A DNA stretch of 64,000 nucleotides. It comes from Ruminococcus sp. Lineage in GTDB: Bacteria; Bacillota; Clostridia; Oscillospirales; Ruminococcaceae. Positions 17,636 to 26,725 of this stretch are shown here, piece after piece. Both the position numbers and the translations under genes were made by a program. The notes beneath the pieces were generated by a model, which was not told the DNA's origin, did no database searches, and worked only from the letters and a program-made list of their open reading frames with translations. Every line of letters starts with the position of its first letter. Position 1 is the stretch's first letter. Location: assembly GCA_021205185.1 (NCBI GenBank), contig JAJPYB010000004.1:1-64000 (forward strand). The letters run 5' to 3'.

Positions 17636-17667
17636 AAAGAGCTGGGCGGCGTTCGCTTAGCTCTTTT
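17636..17667 (+). terminator. Terminator of the pilin-like gene
   Basis: AAAGAGCT pairs with AGCTCTTT, followed by TTGCG; a short inner GGCG/CGCT pairing is possible. The T-run is short. Confidence 0.6.
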
Positions 17668-17693
17668 GCGTACTCAAATATTTATCAAAACAA

Positions 17694-17723
17694 AAAGCCT
17701 GCTCGATGTCCTGAGCAGGCTTT
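17694..17723 (-). terminator. Terminator of gap (minus strand)
   Basis: AAAGCCTGCTC and GAGCAGGCTTT form a perfect 11-bp stem. On the minus strand it is followed by TTTTTGTTTTG; on the plus strand the tail is weak, so it mainly serves gap. Confidence 0.85.
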
Positions 17724-17743
17724 AGTATTAGCAAAATCTTAAA

Positions 17744-18781
17744 TTAGTCGATTTCAGCAAAGTACTTGATTGTTCTTACCATCTGGCTTGTGTAAGAATT
17801 TTCATTGTCGTACCAGGAAACAACCTGAACTTCGTAAAGTCCATTTCCAAGCTCGCAAACCATTGTCTGAGTTGCGTCAAAGAGTGAACCGTATCTCATT
17901 CCGATAACGTCAGAAGAAACGATAGGATCCTCGTTGTAGCCGAAGCTCTCAGAAGCAGCAGCCTTCATAGCAGCGTTGATGCCTTCCTTAGTAACATTCT
18001 CGCCTTTAACAACGGCTGTAAGAATTGTTGTAGAACCTGTTGGAACAGGAACTCTCTGAGCAGAACCGATGAGCTTGCCGTTGAGCTCAGGAATTACAAG
18101 GCCGATAGCCTTAGCAGCACCTGTTGAGTTAGGAACGATGTTAGCAGCTCCTGCTCTTGCTCTTCTGAGGTCGCCCTTTCTGTGAGGACCGTCAAGAATC
18201 ATCTGGTCGCCTGTGTAAGCGTGAATTGTTGACATAATACCGCTCTGAATTTCAGCGTACTTGTTAAGTGTGTTAGCCATTGGAGCAAGACAGTTTGTTG
18301 TGCATGAAGCAGCAGAAATAATCTTGTCCTCGCTTGTAAGTGTGCTTTCGTTTACAGAATAAACGATAGTCTTGAGGTCGCTTCCAGCAGGTGCTGAAAT
18401 AACAACCTTCTTAGCGCCAGCGTCGATATGAGCCTGGCTCTTGTCCTTTGAGCAGTAGAAACCTGTACATTCAAGTACAACGTCTACGCCGATTTCACCC
18501 CAAGGAAGCTCTGCAGCGTTAGCCTTAGCGTAAATCTTAAGTGTTTTACCGTCAACAGTAATTGTATTAGCCTCGTCGTCAGCTTCTACAGTATGAAGTC
18601 CCTCGCCGATAGTACCGCAGTAACCACCCTGAGCTGTGTCATACTTTAAAAGATTTGCAAGCATTGAAGGCTTAGTAAGATCGTTGATAGCAACTACTTC
18701 GTAACCTTCTGCACCAAACATCTGTCTGAATGCAAGACGACCGATACGGCCGAAACCATTAATTGCGACTTTAACTGCCAT
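17744..18781 (-). CDS. gap: Glyceraldehyde-3-phosphate dehydrogenase
   Basis: The 345-residue protein oxidises and phosphorylates glyceraldehyde 3-phosphate with NAD in glycolysis. It starts with the NAD-binding [13 protein letters not shown] and carries the catalytic cysteine in [12 protein letters not shown]. It also has the phosphate-binding [14 protein letters not shown] and the C-terminal [12 protein letters not shown]. It is transcribed on its own, with a clear promoter and a strong terminator, as expected for a highly expressed gene. A GGAGG site lies 8 bases before the start. Confidence 0.98.
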   Translation of the reverse strand: MAVKVAINGFGRIGRLAFRQMFGAEGYEVVAINDLTKPSMLANLLKYDTAQGGYCGTIGEGLHTVEADDEANTITVDGKTLKIYAKANAAELPWGEIGVDVVLECTGFYCSKDKSQAHIDAGAKKVVISAPAGSDLKTIVYSVNESTLTSEDKIISAASCTTNCLAPMANTLNKYAEIQSGIMSTIHAYTGDQMILDGPHRKGDLRRARAGAANIVPNSTGAAKAIGLVIPELNGKLIGSAQRVPVPTGSTTILTAVVKGENVTKEGINAAMKAAASESFGYNEDPIVSSDVIGMRYGSLFDATQTMVCELGNGLYEVQVVSWYDNENSYTSQMVRTIKYFAEID

Positions 18782-18815
18782 AATTAAAATACCTCCTAAA
18801 AAATTTCATGGTTAT

Positions 18816-18844
18816 ATTTTACACCATTTAAATTAAAAATGCAA
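18816..18844 (-). promoter_or_regulatory. Sigma-A promoter of gap
   Basis: On the minus strand TTGCAT and TAAAAT are separated by 17 bases; the leader is about 28 bases. Confidence 0.65.
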
Positions 18845-18947
18845 GTCCCTAAGAAAAAATAGGAGTCAAATAATGTAAAATTTCCCTGACTTGATTGAAA
18901 ATTTAACTTTTTTCGGCAAGACTTTGTGTAATTCGACTAAAAATTCA

Positions 18948-20786
18948 TCATTTCATTTGCGCAATTATTTCCAAGAGAGCCTCCGCAGCTTCGTCGTTTA
19001 CACCTATTGCTTTTTTGATTTCCTCTTTTGTAGCACGCTTTAGCTCTGCCTTTGTCTTAAAGGTTGTGATAAGCTTTTTCGCTTTTACCTCGCCGACGCC
19101 CCGAACGGTAGTCAACTCGCTTGCGAAGGTTTTCTTTTTGTGCTTTTTTGACTGAAAATCAACAGAGTACCTGTGAACCTCGTCCTGAATGGTTGTAATC
19201 AGGTTGAACGCTTCCTTGAATCTTGAAACGCTGATTTCTCCGCCGCTTGTAGCAATAGCCCTTGTGCGGTGCTTTGAATCCTTTACCAGTCCATACAGCG
19301 GAATGTCAAGCGACATATCATTTAGCACCTCTGCTACTGCGCTGACGTGGCCCTTGCCACCGTCGAGAAAAATAAGGTCGGGGCGAGTTGAAAAGCTTTC
19401 ATCCTCCTTGTCGTCAAGGTGAGATAGTCTTCTTCTTAAAACCTCCTGCATACAAGCGTAGTCGTTCTGGCATTCCACAGTCTTTATTGTAAACCTTCGA
19501 TAGTGGCTTTTAAGCGGCTTGCCGTTTTTGAATACGACCATTCCGCCGACCATATTTTCGCTTGCAAGGTTTGAAATATCGTAGCACTCTATAAATTCGG
19601 GCGTATTTTCAAGTCCCAACAGATCCCTCAGCTGCTCAAGCGCCGAGATATATTTGCTTTTAATTCCTATCTTCTGAGAAAGCTTTTCGCTCGAATTTGC
19701 CTTAGCAAGAGTTACGAGCCGAAGCATTTCGCCACGCTGCGGGACGGTAAGCTGAATTTTTTTGCCCGCCTTTTCTGATAAATACTGCGTGGTAAGCTCC
19801 TCGTCGGCAAATTCACCGTCGAGGTAAATCTTTTTCGGAATGCTTCTGTCCTCGTAAAAGCGAAGCAGAAAATCGGTTCTCAGCTTTCTTTCCTCCTCAG
19901 GCTGACCGATAAAGAAGCTTTGCTTGTCGAAAAGCCTGCCGTCACGGTACATCATAACGCTTATACAGCATTCGTCGCCGTTTACAGCAACTCCTATAAA
20001 GTCGGTGTCGTCAATACTAAGTCCTACAACCCTTTGACTTTCGGCAGCCTTCTGAATAGCGTAAATTTGATCTCTTAGCTTTGCTGCAAGCTCAAAATCA
20101 AGCTCCTCAGCCGCTTTGTTCATCTCGTCGGTAAGCCGTTCAACCGACTTCACCGAGCCGTTTTTGATGTACGCTACGGCGTTTTGAACAAACGTCTTGT
20201 ACTGACTTTCGGAATATTCTCCAGTACAAACTCCCATACATCTCTTTATGTGGTGATTTAGGCATGGTCTTGTCTTGTTGAAATCCTGTGGGAATTTTTT
20301 GTTGCAGGTATAAAGACCGAAAACCTTATTAGCCTCCTCAACCGCCTGCTTTACAGCGAATGAGCTTGTATACGGACCGATATATTCGCAGCCGTCGTCC
20401 TCCTTTTGAAGAACCGCCCGAAGCTTCGGGTACGGCTCGTTTGTGACCTTGATGTAGCTGTATCCCTTGTCGTCCTTCAGGAGAATATTGTACTTCGGCT
20501 TGTATTGCTTTATAAGCGAGCATTCAAGCACCAACGCTTCAAATTCAGACGTTGTAACAATAAAATCATAGTCGTATACAAGCGACACCATTTTAGCTAC
20601 CTTTGGAAGATGGTCGGCATTTTCACGAAAATAGCTGGTTACCCGGTTTTTAAGGTTTTTCGCTTTTCCAATATATATAATCTTCCCACTTTCATTTTTC
20701 ATAATATAGCAGCCGGGCTCTGTCGTCAAGAGCGAGGTCTTTTCACGAAGGTGGGGAAGTCTTTTGTTCTGATTAACATCTATCAT
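18948..20786 (-). CDS. uvrC: Excinuclease ABC subunit C
   Basis: The 612-residue protein makes the two incisions of nucleotide excision repair. It has an N-terminal GIY-YIG nuclease (GCYIMKNESGKIIYIGKAKN split by its active-site Tyr and Arg), a Cys-containing segment ending CLNHHIKRCMGVC, and a UVR domain (LDFELAAKLRDQI) that meets UvrB. The RNase H-like second nuclease contains ECYDISN and DLIFLDGGKGH, and a helix-hairpin-helix region (LTTVRGVGEVKAKKL) closes the protein. Length is normal. No uvrA or uvrB is adjacent, and no promoter with both boxes was found upstream. Confidence 0.97.
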   Translation of the reverse strand: MIDVNQNKRLPHLREKTSLLTTEPGCYIMKNESGKIIYIGKAKNLKNRVTSYFRENADHLPKVAKMVSLVYDYDFIVTTSEFEALVLECSLIKQYKPKYNILLKDDKGYSYIKVTNEPYPKLRAVLQKEDDGCEYIGPYTSSFAVKQAVEEANKVFGLYTCNKKFPQDFNKTRPCLNHHIKRCMGVCTGEYSESQYKTFVQNAVAYIKNGSVKSVERLTDEMNKAAEELDFELAAKLRDQIYAIQKAAESQRVVGLSIDDTDFIGVAVNGDECCISVMMYRDGRLFDKQSFFIGQPEEERKLRTDFLLRFYEDRSIPKKIYLDGEFADEELTTQYLSEKAGKKIQLTVPQRGEMLRLVTLAKANSSEKLSQKIGIKSKYISALEQLRDLLGLENTPEFIECYDISNLASENMVGGMVVFKNGKPLKSHYRRFTIKTVECQNDYACMQEVLRRRLSHLDDKEDESFSTRPDLIFLDGGKGHVSAVAEVLNDMSLDIPLYGLVKDSKHRTRAIATSGGEISVSRFKEAFNLITTIQDEVHRYSVDFQSKKHKKKTFASELTTVRGVGEVKAKKLITTFKTKAELKRATKEEIKKAIGVNDEAAEALLEIIAQMK

Positions 20787-20864
20787 ATTTATCTCCAGAA
20801 TCTCAAGCGGTGTTTACACAAGAAGAACTGAAACGGTTCGTTCATACACGATAATTTTACCATA

Positions 20865-20892
20865 AAAAATACTCTCCGTAAAGAGTTTTTTT
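20865..20892. terminator. Hairpin with T/A tracts between divergent genes
   Basis: AAAAAATACTCT and AAAGAGTTTTTTT form a short stem with T-runs on both strands. Its place between two divergent genes is odd for a terminator. It may act as a leader attenuator for uvrC or be left over from another transcript. Confidence 0.4.
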
Positions 20893-20922
20893 ATCTAATC
20901 TGCTATTTTTGAAAAGCGAGCG

Positions 20923-20951
20923 TTGATTTTTTCTCAAAAAAGTTCTATACT
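20923..20951 (+). promoter_or_regulatory. Sigma-A promoter of the ion transporter gene
   Basis: TTGATT and TATACT with a 17-base spacer; AAGGAGGAG follows before the start at 21009. Confidence 0.65.
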
Positions 20952-21008
20952 AAAATATAGTGAATTTTTACAGAAAACGTAGGTTTTTCTAATAAGGAGG
21001 AGATTAAA

Positions 21009-22361
21009 ATGTTCGCTGAAATTGTGGCGGTTGTAATTTTTATTGCCATGTTTGTGTTGATTGTAAGTGAAAAGATAGAGCGACACATCATTACTCTCGT
21101 CTGTGCAGCATTGACGATTATTTTCGTCTTTGGAATTGGTCTTCACAGCCTAACAGCAATTGATGAAACTCTGAATATCAGAAGTATTTTTACTACAAAC
21201 TTCTGGTATCAGGCAGGCGAAGCGAGCGAATCGTCAAGCGGAATCAACTGGTCAACTATCATTTTCATCGCAGGAATGATGATAATGGTAGAGGGAATGG
21301 CAATGGTAGGATTTTTCAGGTGGCTTTGTATGAAGCTTGCAAAGCTTGTTCACTACAAGCCTATCCCGATTTTCGTTACATTTATGATATTGTCGGCTTG
21401 CCTTGCAATGTTTATCGACAGTATAACAGTAATACTATTCTTGGCAGCTTGTACAGTTGAGCTTGCAAGAATGCTGAAGTTTAACCCGATACCAGTTATA
21501 TTGACCGAGATCTTCTGCGCTAATCTCGGAGGCTCGTCTACAATGTGCGGAGATCCGCCGAATATTATTGTCGGAACGTCTCTCGGCTACACATTTACAG
21601 ACTTCATTACAAATACAGGCGTCATCGCAGGAATTTCACTGATTGTAGTAGTTATATTTTTCTACTTCGTTTTGAGAAACAAAATCACAACAGGTGAAAA
21701 GATAGACCCTGAGTCGCTCAACTTTGACCCAGCGTCGGTAATTACCGATAAGAAGAAATTTGTTTTAAGCACTCTTATATTCCTTCTGGCAGTTGCCCTT
21801 CTGGTAACTCACGCTATGACAGGACTTACAGTAGCTATGATAGGCGTTGGAATTGCAATTTTAACTCTTATCGTTTCTGGAAAGAATTTCCTGACTATTC
21901 TCAAGAAGGTCGATTACAAAACGCTGCTGTTCTTTGTAGGCTTGTTTGTAGTAGTAGGCGGACTGGAGCAGACAGGAATTCTGGAGGTTTTAGCCGGCGT
22001 TATCGAAACGCTGAGCGGCGGAAACGTTTACATAATGATAGCTATTATTCTTTGGGTTTCAGCTATTGCAAGCGCATTCATCGACAACATTCCATTTGCG
22101 GCAACTATGATTCCTGTTATCAGCGCGCTTGCTGAAACATCAGGCGTTCCGCTAAACGTAATGGCTTGGACGCTTTCTTTGGGAACCGATATAGGCGGAA
22201 GCGCAACTCCAATCGGAGCTTCAGCAAACGTAGTTGGAATAGCAGTAGCTTCAAAGGAAGGCTATCCTATCAGCTGGAAGAGATATTGCACAGTTCTTGC
22301 ACCGGCAACGATTATTGTGCTTGTAATTTCAATGGCTTGTATTTATTTGAGATATCTGTAA
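21009..22361 (+). CDS. ArsB/NhaD (SLC13-type) ion transporter
   Basis: This is a 450-residue polytopic protein with about 11-12 hydrophobic helices. The signature GGSSTMCGDPPNIIVGTSLG and the matching later GTDIGGSATPIGASANVVG are the two inverted-repeat substrate-binding hairpins of the ion-transporter superfamily (NhaD, ArsB, DASS). NhaD members exchange sodium for protons; others move arsenite or carboxylates. The substrate cannot be decided from sequence alone. No ars gene is nearby, so a sodium/proton or anion role is more likely than arsenite. The start sits behind AAGGAGGAG. It shares a transcript with the kinase-like gene 20 bases downstream. Confidence 0.85.
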   Translation: MFAEIVAVVIFIAMFVLIVSEKIERHIITLVCAALTIIFVFGIGLHSLTAIDETLNIRSIFTTNFWYQAGEASESSSGINWSTIIFIAGMMIMVEGMAMVGFFRWLCMKLAKLVHYKPIPIFVTFMILSACLAMFIDSITVILFLAACTVELARMLKFNPIPVILTEIFCANLGGSSTMCGDPPNIIVGTSLGYTFTDFITNTGVIAGISLIVVVIFFYFVLRNKITTGEKIDPESLNFDPASVITDKKKFVLSTLIFLLAVALLVTHAMTGLTVAMIGVGIAILTLIVSGKNFLTILKKVDYKTLLFFVGLFVVVGGLEQTGILEVLAGVIETLSGGNVYIMIAIILWVSAIASAFIDNIPFAATMIPVISALAETSGVPLNVMAWTLSLGTDIGGSATPIGASANVVGIAVASKEGYPISWKRYCTVLAPATIIVLVISMACIYLRYL

Positions 22362-22381
22362 GGTTTTTGGGGGTGTAAGTT

Positions 22382-22975
22382 ATGAGTCAGATAATTATCT
22401 CTATTGGACGTGAATACGGTAGCGGCGGACACGAGATTGCTCAAAAGCTTTCTGAAAGGCTTGGCATCGCTATGTACGACAGAAATATGCTTGAAAGCAT
22501 AGCTGAGTACAAGGGCGTTGATTATAGCGAGCTTCAAAAGTACGACGAGGCTCCGAGAAACAAGCTTATGACCAGAACTATCAAGGGCTTAAGCTCATCT
22601 CACGAGGACAATATCGCTGAAATGCAGTTTAAGTATTTGAAGGATAAGGCTGAAAAGGGCGAAAGCTTTGTAGCAGTCGGAAGATGTGCTGAAACTGTTC
22701 TGAAGGACTTTGAAGGCTTGGTGTCATTTTTTATTCTCGGAGATAAAGAGAGCAGAATTCAAAGAATTGCAAAGACAAGAAATATGTCTTACGATGAAGC
22801 TAAAAGTGCGGTTTCACGTCATGACAGAAGCAGAAAGTTTTATCACAACAGATACAGCGATGTAAAGTGGGGCGACTCAAGAAACTACGATATTACTATA
22901 AACAGCAGTAAAATCGGCGTTGACGAGGTTGTAAATATCCTGCTTGAGTACATCGACAAGAGATTTAACAAGTAG
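22382..22975 (+). CDS. Cytidylate kinase-like family protein
   Basis: The 197-residue protein begins IISIGREYGSGGHEIAQKL, a P-loop variant of the cytidylate-kinase-like family (AxGxGK replaced by REYGSGG). It continues with FVAVGRCAETVLKD and RIQRIAK, the lid-region arginines of that family. Members are common in Clostridia beside transporters or regulators and are not the essential Cmk; the substrate is unknown. The gene follows the transporter by 20 bases, so it may phosphorylate or regulate something linked to that transport. A terminator follows. Confidence 0.8.
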   Translation: MSQIIISIGREYGSGGHEIAQKLSERLGIAMYDRNMLESIAEYKGVDYSELQKYDEAPRNKLMTRTIKGLSSSHEDNIAEMQFKYLKDKAEKGESFVAVGRCAETVLKDFEGLVSFFILGDKESRIQRIAKTRNMSYDEAKSAVSRHDRSRKFYHNRYSDVKWGDSRNYDITINSSKIGVDEVVNILLEYIDKRFNK

Positions 22976-22985
22976 TAAAGAATAA

Positions 22986-23015
22986 AAAGACGGACGCTTT
23001 AAGTTCGTCTTTTTT
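22986..23015 (+). terminator. Terminator after the kinase-like gene
   Basis: AAAGACGGAC pairs with GTTCGTCTTT (one mismatch), followed by TTTTT. Confidence 0.8.
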
Positions 23016-23026
23016 CTCTTTTGATA

Positions 23027-23055
23027 TTGCAATATGCGTCATTTAATGATATACT
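23027..23055 (+). promoter_or_regulatory. Sigma-A promoter of fhs
   Basis: TTGCAA and TATACT with a 17-base spacer. It lies inside the artificial N-terminal extension of the longest fhs reading, which supports the start at 23117. Confidence 0.65.
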
Positions 23056-23116
23056 TTTAATATATGGAAATATATGCACAAATATATATGGTGTGAATTT
23101 TGTGGAGGTAAATACT

Positions 23117-24793
23117 ATGCTTACAGATATTGAAATAGCTCAGAATGCAAAAATGCTGAAGATTACAGAGGTCGCTAAGAATTTAGGTATTGCTGAGGAG
23201 GACATAGAGCCTTATGGACATTATAAGGCGAAGCTCTCTGAAAATTTGTTTAAGAAAACTGCTGATAAGCCTGACGGAAAGCTTATACTCGTAACGGCTA
23301 TAAACCCTACTCCTGCGGGAGAGGGAAAGACAACCGTTTCAGTAGGACTTGCTGAAAGTATGGCGAAGATTGGAAAAAATGCTGTGCTTGCTCTCAGAGA
23401 GCCTTCTCTTGGACCGGTTTTCGGAATAAAGGGCGGAGCTGCCGGCGGCGGCTATGCTCAGGTTGTTCCAATGGAGGATATAAACCTTCACTTCACAGGA
23501 GATATGCACGCTATTACTGCGGCTAATAATCTTCTTTGCGCACTGATTGACAATCATTTACAGCAGGGGAATCCTCTTAGAATTGACCAAAGAAGAATAC
23601 TCTTTAAGAGATGTATGGATATGAATGACCGTGCGCTCAGATACATAAATGTAGGACTTGGCGGAAAGGTAAACGGAGTACCCCGTGAGGACGGCTTTAA
23701 CATTACGGTTGCGAGTGAAATTATGGCGATTTTGTGCCTTGCAAGCGACTTTGACGACCTCAAAAAGCGTCTTGAGAGAATTTTAGTAGCTTATGACCTT
23801 GACGGAAATCCAATATACGCCAAGGACTTAAAGGGCTGCGGCGCAATGACAGCTCTTTTAAAGGACGCTTTAAAGCCGAACCTTGTGCAGACGCTTGAAA
23901 ATACGCCTGCTATTATGCACGGCGGACCGTTTGCAAATATTGCTCACGGATGTAACTCGGTAAGAGCTACAAAGCTTGCGCTGAAGCTCGGAGATTATTG
24001 CATTACAGAAGCAGGCTTCGGCGCAGATTTAGGAGCTGAAAAGTTTTTGGATATCAAGTGTCGCTTTGCAGGACTTTCACCAGACTGTGTAGTTCTGGTT
24101 GCAACGATAAGAGCGCTGAAGTACAACGGCGGTGTTGCAAAGGCCGACCTTCAGCAGGAAAACGTTGAAGCTCTTAAAAAGGGCATAGTAAACCTTAAAA
24201 CTCACATTGAAAATATGCATAAGTACGGTCTGCCTGTAGTAGTTGCAATAAACCGTTTCTATACGGATACCGACGCTGAAATAGAAGTCATAAAGAGCTT
24301 TTGTAAGCAAATGGGCGTAGAGGTTTCTTTAGCTGAAATTTTCGCAAAGGGCGGCGAGGGCGGAACTGACCTTGCTCAAAAGGTTTGCGATACGATTGAT
24401 AAAAACGAGGGCAAGACAAGCTTTAAGCCGATATATGATGAAAAGCTTCCTATCAAGGAAAAGCTTGAAATTATCGCTAAGGAAATTTATCGTGCCGACA
24501 GCGTAGTCTATACGGCTCAGGCGGAAAAATCCTTAAAGGAGATAAACGCTTTAGGATATTCCGACATTCCTGTCTGCGTTGCAAAAACGCAATACTCGCT
24601 TTCGGACGATCCAACTAAGCTAGGAAAGCCTGAGAACTTTAACATAACCGTTCGTGATTTAAAGCTTTCAGCAGGAGCAGGCTTTGTCGTGGCCTTAACG
24701 GGAGATATTATGACAATGCCGGGACTTCCAAAGGTTCCTGCCGCTGAAAAGATTGATTGCGACAACGACGGATTTATTACAGGATTGTTTTAA
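23117..24793 (+). CDS. fhs: Formate--tetrahydrofolate ligase
   Basis: The 558-residue enzyme makes 10-formyl-tetrahydrofolate from formate, THF and ATP, feeding purine and one-carbon metabolism or acetogenesis. The ATG at 23117 behind TGGAGG is chosen over a longer frame that runs through the promoter. The ATP loop [14 protein letters not shown], the family motif [33 protein letters not shown] and the C-terminal [15 protein letters not shown] are all intact. The tsaE gene follows after 24 bases, so fhs probably leads the tsaE-tsaB-proB-proA transcript. Confidence 0.97.
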   Translation: MLTDIEIAQNAKMLKITEVAKNLGIAEEDIEPYGHYKAKLSENLFKKTADKPDGKLILVTAINPTPAGEGKTTVSVGLAESMAKIGKNAVLALREPSLGPVFGIKGGAAGGGYAQVVPMEDINLHFTGDMHAITAANNLLCALIDNHLQQGNPLRIDQRRILFKRCMDMNDRALRYINVGLGGKVNGVPREDGFNITVASEIMAILCLASDFDDLKKRLERILVAYDLDGNPIYAKDLKGCGAMTALLKDALKPNLVQTLENTPAIMHGGPFANIAHGCNSVRATKLALKLGDYCITEAGFGADLGAEKFLDIKCRFAGLSPDCVVLVATIRALKYNGGVAKADLQQENVEALKKGIVNLKTHIENMHKYGLPVVVAINRFYTDTDAEIEVIKSFCKQMGVEVSLAEIFAKGGEGGTDLAQKVCDTIDKNEGKTSFKPIYDEKLPIKEKLEIIAKEIYRADSVVYTAQAEKSLKEINALGYSDIPVCVAKTQYSLSDDPTKLGKPENFNITVRDLKLSAGAGFVVALTGDIMTMPGLPKVPAAEKIDCDNDGFITGLF

Positions 24794-24817
24794 ACTTTCA
24801 AAGCTGGAGGACTTTTC

Positions 24818-25258
24818 TTGAAAATTACAACGCACAGCGCTGAGGAAACTATTGCTTTAGGAGAAAGCATTGGTAAAAAGCTCTCAAAGGGTGACGTTAT
24901 CGCATTTAAGGGCGACTTGGGCGCAGGGAAAACTACCATTACGAGAGGCATCAGCATCGGACTTGGACTTGGAGACAATGTTACAAGTCCAACCTTCTCC
25001 CTTGTCAACGAATACAGGGGGGATGATAAGTCGCTGATTCATTTTGATATGTATAGAATTACAAGCTCCGACGATTTAGAGCTGACAGGCTTCTGGGATT
25101 ATATAGAAGAGGGCTGTATTTTAGCGGTCGAATGGAGCGAGAATATAGCTGACGCAATGCCGGAAAATGCAATAACAATTAGCATTAAAAGAATTGACGA
25201 CAACACAAGAGAAATCGAAATTATTGGAGATGAAAAAATTGACTATACTCGGAATTGA
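24818..25258 (+). CDS. tsaE: tRNA threonylcarbamoyladenosine biosynthesis ATPase TsaE
   Basis: The 146-residue P-loop ATPase works with TsaB and TsaD in attaching threonylcarbamoyl to A37 of ANN-decoding tRNAs. Walker A is GDLGAGKTT, followed by the family motifs SPTFSLVNEY and HFDMYR. The TTG start at 24818 lies behind CTGGAGG. Its end overlaps tsaB by 29 bases, indicating coupling. tsaD is not in the window. Confidence 0.94.
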   Translation: MKITTHSAEETIALGESIGKKLSKGDVIAFKGDLGAGKTTITRGISIGLGLGDNVTSPTFSLVNEYRGDDKSLIHFDMYRITSSDDLELTGFWDYIEEGCILAVEWSENIADAMPENAITISIKRIDDNTREIEIIGDEKIDYTRN

Positions 25259-25919
25259 AACCTCTGGGAAGGTTGCAAGCGTAGCCATTTTTAAAGACGG
25301 CTGTGTTTTGTATACTGAAACTGTTTTTACAACTCTCACCCACTCTCAGACGCTTATACCGATGTGTGAAAGGGCGGTAAAGAGCGCAGGCATTTCATTT
25401 TCCGGGATTGAAAGAATTGCTGTAAGCGAAGGTCCGGGAAGCTATACGGGTCTCAGAATCGGCATTGCAGCAGTAAAGGGAATGTGCCTTAAAGACGATA
25501 TTTTAACTGTCGGAGTTTCAACCCTTAAAGCGCTTAGCTATAATCTGCTTCCTTATACGGGCCTGATACTGAGCGTTATGAAGGCAAGAGAAAATATCGC
25601 TTATTTTGGGATTTATAGATCAGACGGCAAGAAAATTGAAACCGTTTATGACGACGCAGTAGCGGATATTAGTGAAATAAAGCGCATTGTAGATGAGCTT
25701 GACGAAAGAATAGTAATAGTCGGCGATTGGGCGAAATATATTAGTCAGGAGCTCTTTTGCGACAATGATAACGTTTTTACAGCTCCCGTCGATAAGCTAT
25801 TGCAGGACGCAAGGGGAGTTTGCTTAGCGGCAATCAGCGAGAATAAATTTTATTCGCCTGACGAGCTTAACGCTAAGTATTTGCAAATTACAAAGGCGGA
25901 AAAGGATAGATTAAAGTAA
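25230..25919 (+). CDS. tsaB: tRNA threonylcarbamoyladenosine biosynthesis protein TsaB
   Basis: The 229-residue protein starts with ILGIETSGKVASVA and carries AVSEGPGSYTGLRIGIAAVKG, the conserved TsaB core. It is the inactive ASKHA-fold partner of TsaD, which it holds in the t6A complex. The ATG at 25230 within tsaE is preferred to a longer frame from 25194, since the conserved fold starts here and GGAGA precedes it. The last base is shared with the proB start. The usual rimI follower is absent and proB takes that place. Confidence 0.93.
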   Translation: MKKLTILGIETSGKVASVAIFKDGCVLYTETVFTTLTHSQTLIPMCERAVKSAGISFSGIERIAVSEGPGSYTGLRIGIAAVKGMCLKDDILTVGVSTLKALSYNLLPYTGLILSVMKARENIAYFGIYRSDGKKIETVYDDAVADISEIKRIVDELDERIVIVGDWAKYISQELFCDNDNVFTAPVDKLLQDARGVCLAAISENKFYSPDELNAKYLQITKAEKDRLK

Positions 25920-26707
25920 TGGATATGAAGAGTAAGAAAAGAATAATTATAAAGCTTGGAACCTCAACCCTTACCCACAAAACGGGAAGGCTTAACATCA
26001 GGCGTGTTGAAAAGCTTGTAAAAATTATTGCGGACATTAAAAACTCAGGACGTGAGGTTATACTCGTTTCCTCAGGCTCAATAGGACTTGGAATGGGAAA
26101 GCTCGGAATGACCTCGAAGCCTGTTGACACTCCGACCAAGCAGGCTTGCGCCGCTGTCGGACAGTGCGAGCTGATGTATATGTACGACAAGATGTTTTCG
26201 GATTACAACCTTGTTGTAGCTCAGCTTTTGCTTACAAAGTACGTTTTGCTTGAGGGCAGAAGGAAGAATGTTGAAAACGCCGTAGAAACGCTTCTCCAAA
26301 AGGGAGTTATACCGATTGTCAATGAAAACGATACGGTAGCAATAGACGAGCTGGAGCTTGAAATGGGAGAGAACGATTCTCTTGCCGCAACGGTAGCGAC
26401 AATAGTTGGAGCCGACCTGCTTATAATTCTGAGCGATATAGACGGATTGTATGATAAAAACCCGAAGGAAAACGCTGACGCGAAGCTTATATCAAATGTC
26501 AGCGAAATAACTGAGGAGCTAAAGAAAAATGCCGGCGGTTCAGGCTCGGCTCTTGGCAGCGGCGGAATGAAAACTAAGCTCAAAGCTGCTAAAATCGCTA
26601 TGGACGCAGGCATTGATATGGCAATATTAAATGGCAGAAACCCTGATTCACTTTACGATTTACTTGAAGGGAAGAATGTAGGAACGTATTTTTCAGCAGA
26701 TAACTAG
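25919..26707 (+). CDS. proB: Glutamate 5-kinase
   Basis: The 262-residue enzyme phosphorylates glutamate in the first step of proline synthesis. It has the amino-acid-kinase motifs IIIKLGTSTLTH, LVSSGSIGLGMGKLG, PIVNENDTVAI and the ATP-side SALGSGGMKTKLKAA. It lacks the C-terminal PUA domain of the 367-residue E. coli enzyme, which affects feedback behaviour in some species but is optional in the family. The start overlaps the tsaB stop by one base and proA follows after 18 bases. Confidence 0.96.
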   Translation: MDMKSKKRIIIKLGTSTLTHKTGRLNIRRVEKLVKIIADIKNSGREVILVSSGSIGLGMGKLGMTSKPVDTPTKQACAAVGQCELMYMYDKMFSDYNLVVAQLLLTKYVLLEGRRKNVENAVETLLQKGVIPIVNENDTVAIDELELEMGENDSLAATVATIVGADLLIILSDIDGLYDKNPKENADAKLISNVSEITEELKKNAGGSGSALGSGGMKTKLKAAKIAMDAGIDMAILNGRNPDSLYDLLEGKNVGTYFSADN

Positions 26708-26725
26708 ATTTATGGAGGTAAGGTT

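Noticed and set aside
21009-22361. Arsenite efflux pump ArsB as a firm call
   Set aside because: The fold fits, but no ars regulator, reductase or operator lies nearby, so only the superfamily is called.
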